Positions 7,092-9,178 of a stretch of 9,178 nt of DNA are shown here, in pieces. The DNA is from Actinomycetes bacterium (GTDB lineage: Bacteria > Actinomycetota > Acidimicrobiia > Acidimicrobiales > Ilumatobacteraceae): assembly GCA_023417265.1 (NCBI GenBank), contig JAEZFY010000242.1:1-9178 (forward strand), given 5' to 3'. Within the stretch, counting starts at the first letter, position 1. Each line of letters starts with the position of its first letter. The position numbers and the translations under genes were made by a program. The notes under the pieces are model-generated. The model made no database searches and was not told the origin of the DNA. It saw only the letters and a program-made list of their open reading frames with translations.

Positions 7092-7097
7092 GCGATA
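7092..7097 (-). promoter_or_regulatory. Candidate -10 element before the F420 oxidoreductase
   Basis: The minus strand reads TATCGC, 7 nt before the ATG at 7084, in the 51-bp gap after the DUF421 gene. It matches five of the six positions of a TAnnnT-type hexamer (C replaces the final T), and no Shine-Dalgarno is present. A leaderless start is plausible, but readthrough from the DUF421 transcript is not excluded. Confidence 0.3.
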
Positions 7098-7135
7098 CCC
7101 GAAGGTCCGCCAGCTCACACGACGTGCACCCCGCG

Positions 7136-7624
7136 TTACAGCACGTGGCGTTCGGGGGCGCGCCCCTCGTCGTCGCCGTTCTCGGTGCGGCCACGGACGA
7201 ACGACATCCGCCCGTCGCACTCGAGCACCGCGAAGGCGATCTCGCGCAAGTCGGCCACCCCGGCGAGCCGCGCCTCGTCGAGCAACTCGTCGTACGTCAT
7301 GCGCTGGACCGACAGGGCACGCTGGTCGACGATGCCGTCGCGCACGAGCACGGTCGCTTGCGACTCGAGCCCGTGCCGGAGCCGTCGCGACTTGAACGCG
7401 GCGTAGGAGAACAGCACCGCCCACAGCATCATCGTGGCCACCGCCAAGGCGGCACCGACGGCGGATTGGTCTTCGCCGTTGACGCCCTGCTGGATCAGAT
7501 CGCCCGACACCATCAGCAGGATCAGCTCGAACGGGGTCATCTCCGCCAGCTCGCGCTTGCCGGTGGCGCGCAGCAAGAACCAGAGCACCCAGAAGATCAC
7601 GGTCGCGCGGATCACGACGTCCAC
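7136..7624 (-). CDS. DUF421/YetF-type membrane protein
   Basis: A 162-aa inner-membrane protein of the DUF421 (YetF/YrbG-like) family, whose biochemical role is poorly known. Three hydrophobic spans lie at about 4-19, 27-46 and 56-77. Between and within them is the family signature GKRELAEMTPFELILLMVSGDLIQ (read from residue 22 on). A cytosolic C-terminal domain follows, with the SRRLRHGLES.....LVRDGIV pattern and the RMTYDELLDEARLAGVADL block typical of the YetF C-terminal domain. The protein is shorter than Bacillus YetF (over 200 aa) but looks complete for short actinobacterial members. The start is GTG at 7624, supported by AAGGGGG six nt upstream. The last ~20 residues are polar and acidic. 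The gene lies 37 bp after the 190-aa gene, so the two are probably cotranscribed. Confidence 0.92.
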   Translation of the reverse strand: MDVVIRATVIFWVLWFLLRATGKRELAEMTPFELILLMVSGDLIQQGVNGEDQSAVGAALAVATMMLWAVLFSYAAFKSRRLRHGLESQATVLVRDGIVDQRALSVQRMTYDELLDEARLAGVADLREIAFAVLECDGRMSFVRGRTENGDDEGRAPERHVL

Positions 7625-7630
7625 GGCGGG

Positions 7631-7637
7631 CCCCCTT
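7631..7637 (-). promoter_or_regulatory. Ribosome binding site of the DUF421 gene
   Basis: The minus strand reads AAGGGGG, six nt before the GTG at 7624. It selects that GTG as the start and indicates independent initiation after the 37-bp gap. Confidence 0.55.
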
Positions 7638-7661
7638 GCACGTCGCTGCGGCGGATCGCCG

Positions 7662-8234
7662 TCACGGCACGATCCAGGTCGAGTAGCGCAACTCCACGAC
7701 GTCGCCCGTGCCGATCCGCACCGTCGTCACGGCGGTGTGCTTCCACTGCCGTCCGGGCTGCGTGCGGATGTCGAGCCGGACCACGAACGTGGTCTCGTCG
7801 GGTGGCGCGTACTCCCACGTCGTCAGCTCGGCGGTTTGGGCGGTGCCGTCGGGCTCCGGGAACTGGGCGTTCTGGTCGAAGTTGGCGAGGTAGCCGGCGC
7901 TCGTCTCGATCGTGACCGGCTGGTCGATCGGCCGACCGTCACGGCGAGTGATCTGCAGTTGCCAGTTGGCGGCGAGGCCGCCGCGCGTGACCCTCGGGTG
8001 GGTGAGGCGGACGTCGTAGTCACCGTGCGCGGCAGCCGACGTTCCGGAGCGGTAGCCGAACACCCCCAGCAGCCCGCACGCCACGAAGATCACGACGAGC
8101 GTGAGCGCACCCCGGCGGATCCACAGCCCGGCGACCTGGCGCCGAAGTTGGCCGTCGGGGTCGTCGGCGAGCTCAGCCGTCGTCGATGTCGACGGCGCGC
8201 TACTGGTCTCGGGCGCCTCCCCCGAACCGTTCAC
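7662..8234 (-). CDS. Single-span membrane protein with beta-rich outer domain, function unknown
   Basis: A 190-aa protein not assigned to a named family. Residues 1-38 are polar and Ser/Thr/Asp rich. One strong hydrophobic span at about 42-60 is preceded by Arg residues (WIRRG), so by the positive-inside rule the N-terminus should be cytosolic. The remaining ~125 residues are strand-forming (YDVRLTHPRV, NWQLQITRRDG, TTFVVRLDIR, TAVTTVRIGTGDVVELRYSTW) with no cysteine, suggesting an Ig- or fibronectin-like extracytoplasmic fold (inference). The start is GTG at 8234 within a GTGA overlap with the preceding 61-aa gene. No Shine-Dalgarno is seen, so translation probably depends on coupling. The DUF421 gene follows 37 bp later, suggesting a joint role at the membrane. 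Confidence 0.82.
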   Translation of the reverse strand: MNGSGEAPETSSAPSTSTTAELADDPDGQLRRQVAGLWIRRGALTLVVIFVACGLLGVFGYRSGTSAAAHGDYDVRLTHPRVTRGGLAANWQLQITRRDGRPIDQPVTIETSAGYLANFDQNAQFPEPDGTAQTAELTTWEYAPPDETTFVVRLDIRTQPGRQWKHTAVTTVRIGTGDVVELRYSTWIVP

Positions 8235-8416
8235 GGCGTGTCGGCGTCGGTGGGCTCAGCGGCGTCACCGACCGCATGCTCCGCGTCTCCATCCTGGTCC
8301 GCGTCTCCATCCTGGAGGGCATCGGGTTCGCCGTTGGCGCGGTCGGCCTCGCGCATCGCGGCGTCGGGCTCGACGTCGTCGCCGCGGGCCGGGCGACCGG
8401 AGCCGGGATCGGTCAT
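8231..8416 (-). CDS. Small acidic protein (61 aa), function unknown
   Basis: A 61-aa product with 14 Asp and 5 Glu, no Lys, four Arg and no hydrophobic core, so it is probably disordered. Residues 35-46 are two copies of a six-residue unit (QDGDAD, QDGDAE), encoded by an 18-bp tandem duplication. Within it D38-x-D40-x-D42-G43 matches the DxDxDG calcium-loop pattern, but position 12 of an EF loop would be Val49 and not Glu, so metal binding is uncertain. Support for a real gene is the GTGA overlap with the downstream membrane gene and a TAGCGC hexamer 6 nt before the ATG. It could also be a translated leader whose main job is coupling. I do not recognise a family. Confidence 0.6.
   Translation of the reverse strand: MTDPGSGRPARGDDVEPDAAMREADRANGEPDALQDGDADQDGDAEHAVGDAAEPTDADTP
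8281..8316. repeat. Two tandem 18-bp direct repeats
   Basis: Copies at 8281-8298 and 8299-8316 are identical except for their last base (T versus A on the plus strand). The 18-bp length keeps frame and adds one six-residue acidic unit to the 61-aa protein. The codons GAT and GGA used in the repeat are less GC-rich at the third position than their surroundings. Repeats of this kind can change copy number by replication slippage. Confidence 0.9.
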
Positions 8417-8422
8417 GCCGTC

Positions 8423-8428
8423 GCGCTA
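8423..8428 (-). promoter_or_regulatory. Candidate -10 element of the 61-aa/190-aa/DUF421 operon
   Basis: The minus strand reads TAGCGC, 6 nt before the ATG at 8416. TTTGCG at 8445-8450 could serve as -35 with a 16-bp spacer. No Shine-Dalgarno precedes the ATG, so a leaderless transcript is plausible. Confidence 0.35.
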
Positions 8429-8445
8429 CCCGGAGTGTGGCGCCC

Positions 8446-8458
8446 GCAAACCCTTTGC
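8446..8458. promoter_or_regulatory. Short perfect inverted repeat in a divergent promoter region
   Basis: GCAAA-CCC-TTTGC forms a 5-bp arm, 3-bp spacer inverted repeat inside the 95 bp between the 61-aa gene (minus) and the 100-aa gene (plus). The left arm overlaps the possible -35 of the minus-strand promoter. It could be an operator, but a repeat this short may also arise by chance. Confidence 0.25.
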
Positions 8459-8511
8459 CAGCCACGCCTGCCGGGCGTTTCGGACGACGGCCGCCGGGGG
8501 ACAGTCGGTGC

Positions 8512-8814
8512 ATGGAAATTCTCGACAGGACCATCCCCACCGACTGGGCTCACGATGCTGTCGCCCGCGCCACGCAGGCGCTCGAACCGCTCGCGGACCC
8601 GATCAAGAACAGCAGCCTGTTGCAGAACAGCCTGCTCGGCCACAAGCCGTCGACCGTCGGCCGAATCCGCGGCGTCGTGGCTGCCCACCCGTACGCGGTC
8701 GGCATGACCGTCGTCGCCCTCGGCGCGCTGGCCTTCATGGCGATGCGCGGCGGTGCGAACGAGACCACCGACCACGCCGCTTCCGGTCCGCAGCGTGTCA
8801 GGAGCGCGGCATGA
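8512..8814 (+). CDS. Small single-span membrane protein (100 aa), function unknown
   Basis: A 100-aa protein with an N-terminal amphipathic stretch (DWAHDAVARATQALEPLADP), a polar linker around NSSLLQNSLLGHKPSTVGRI and one hydrophobic span at about 59-78 (HPYAVGMTVVALGALAFMAM). A short polar, Arg-containing tail follows. The layout of a helical cytosolic part plus a C-terminal anchor recalls small membrane-anchored proteins such as the ElaB/YqjD or DUF3618 types, but no motif proves membership. The start is ATG at 8512, with GGGGGA at 8496-8501 as a somewhat distant ribosome binding site (10 nt). Longer open frame upstream is not needed and would run through the divergent region. The stop overlaps the next start (ATGA), so the two are translationally coupled. 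Confidence 0.75.
   Translation: MEILDRTIPTDWAHDAVARATQALEPLADPIKNSSLLQNSLLGHKPSTVGRIRGVVAAHPYAVGMTVVALGALAFMAMRGGANETTDHAASGPQRVRSAA
8800..8804 (+). promoter_or_regulatory. Ribosome binding site of the right-edge gene
   Basis: AGGAG lies 6 nt before the ATG at 8811, inside the end of the preceding gene. It fixes the start of the partial gene and supports the ATGA coupling. Confidence 0.7.
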
Positions 8815-9178
8815 TCACGCGCCTGTCACGGAGACTGATCGGGTTCGCGCTGTGGCCTCCGAGCCGGGCCGTCGCCGCCGTGCTGGCCTGGTCGCACCGC
8901 CAGACCGTGGCGATGTGGGCGCGCTCGCTGGCTGCTGAGGTGCAGCGCAAGCCGTTCGACCCGAAGCGTCTCGTCGCCCTCGTGAAGGTGCTCTGGAAGG
9001 CGACCACCGATCCGCGACTCCGGGCGGGCGGCATCCGCTCGTTGTCGGTCGACACCGACGTGCTCGGCGAGCACGACCAGGCCTACCGCTCGACCGTGGT
9101 CAAGGCCGCCCTGCTCGACGTGCCGGGCGTGGTCACCGTCGACGTCGGCGATGCGCCGGAACCGTTCGCGCCGACCGC
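8811..9178 (+). CDS. Hypothetical protein, partial (runs off the right edge)
   Basis: The first 122 codons are open to the window end with no stop. The N-terminus is basic and moderately hydrophobic (RLIGFALWPPSRAVAAVLAW), possibly membrane-associated. A basic helical region with FDPKRLVALVKVLWK (48-62) follows, then a strand-rich part with IRSLSVDTDVLG and VKAALLDVPGVVTVDVGD near 96-113. The last segment loosely resembles small alpha/beta domains such as BON or heavy-metal-associated folds, but without diagnostic residues, so no function is assigned. The start is ATG at 8811 with AGGAG six nt upstream, overlapping the stop of the 100-aa gene by 4 bp. The two products probably act together at the membrane (inference). 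Confidence 0.75.
   Translation, partial: MITRLSRRLIGFALWPPSRAVAAVLAWSHRQTVAMWARSLAAEVQRKPFDPKRLVALVKVLWKATTDPRLRAGGIRSLSVDTDVLGEHDQAYRSTVVKAALLDVPGVVTVDVGDAPEPFAPT

Noticed and set aside
6677..7915. 412-codon plus-strand open frame opposite the oxidoreductase, DUF421 and 190-aa genes
   Set aside because: It spans three well-supported genes on the other strand and shows no motif.

Overview
The window is high-GC DNA with GTG and TTG starts alongside ATG, 4-bp stop/start overlaps inside operons, a pdxS-pdxT-yebC order and a predicted F420-dependent flavin-fold oxidoreductase. Together these point to an actinobacterium. An Ilumatobacter-like member of the Acidimicrobiia is my best guess, but nothing here proves it at that rank. 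No IS element, phage gene, CRISPR array, tRNA or rRNA was found, and the region reads as ordinary chromosome.

Left block (1-2759, all minus strand). Reading leftward from 2759 the order is pdxS, pdxT, yebC, then a peroxiredoxin. PdxS and PdxT are the two subunits of PLP synthase (vitamin B6 made from ribose 5-phosphate, glyceraldehyde 3-phosphate and glutamine). YebC is a YebC/PmpR-family protein. The genes are packed with gaps of 29 bp, 3 bp and a 4-bp overlap, so they look like one transcript. A near-perfect Shine-Dalgarno at 3-9 shows that another minus-strand gene starts just beyond the left edge. In relatives this would often be ruvC, but that is inference.

Middle (2760-7084). A 118-bp divergent region separates pdxS from a plus-strand gene for a 249-aa protein with a Pro/Arg-rich N-terminus and a possibly GNAT-like body. 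It converges on a minus-strand 802-aa membrane protein with GGDEF and EAL domains (cyclic di-GMP turnover). Upstream of that gene, on the same strand and 33 bp away, is an FGD-like F420-dependent oxidoreductase of the LLM (luciferase-like monooxygenase) class.

Right block (7136-9178). A compact minus-strand set encodes a 61-aa acidic protein, a single-span membrane protein with a beta-rich outer domain, and a DUF421/YetF-type membrane protein. It is divided by a 95-bp divergent region from a plus-strand pair: a 100-aa single-span protein and a partial gene running off the right edge.

Four gene starts facing a non-coding or weakly spaced upstream region (pdxS, the 249-aa gene, the oxidoreductase and the 61-aa gene) have no convincing Shine-Dalgarno but carry a TAnnnT-like hexamer 6-7 nt before the start codon, as expected for leaderless actinobacterial transcripts. 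Several operon-internal genes have Shine-Dalgarno sequences instead. I do not see strong evidence for a dramatic new system. The least explained parts are the 61-aa/190-aa/DUF421 cassette and the 100-aa/partial pair.
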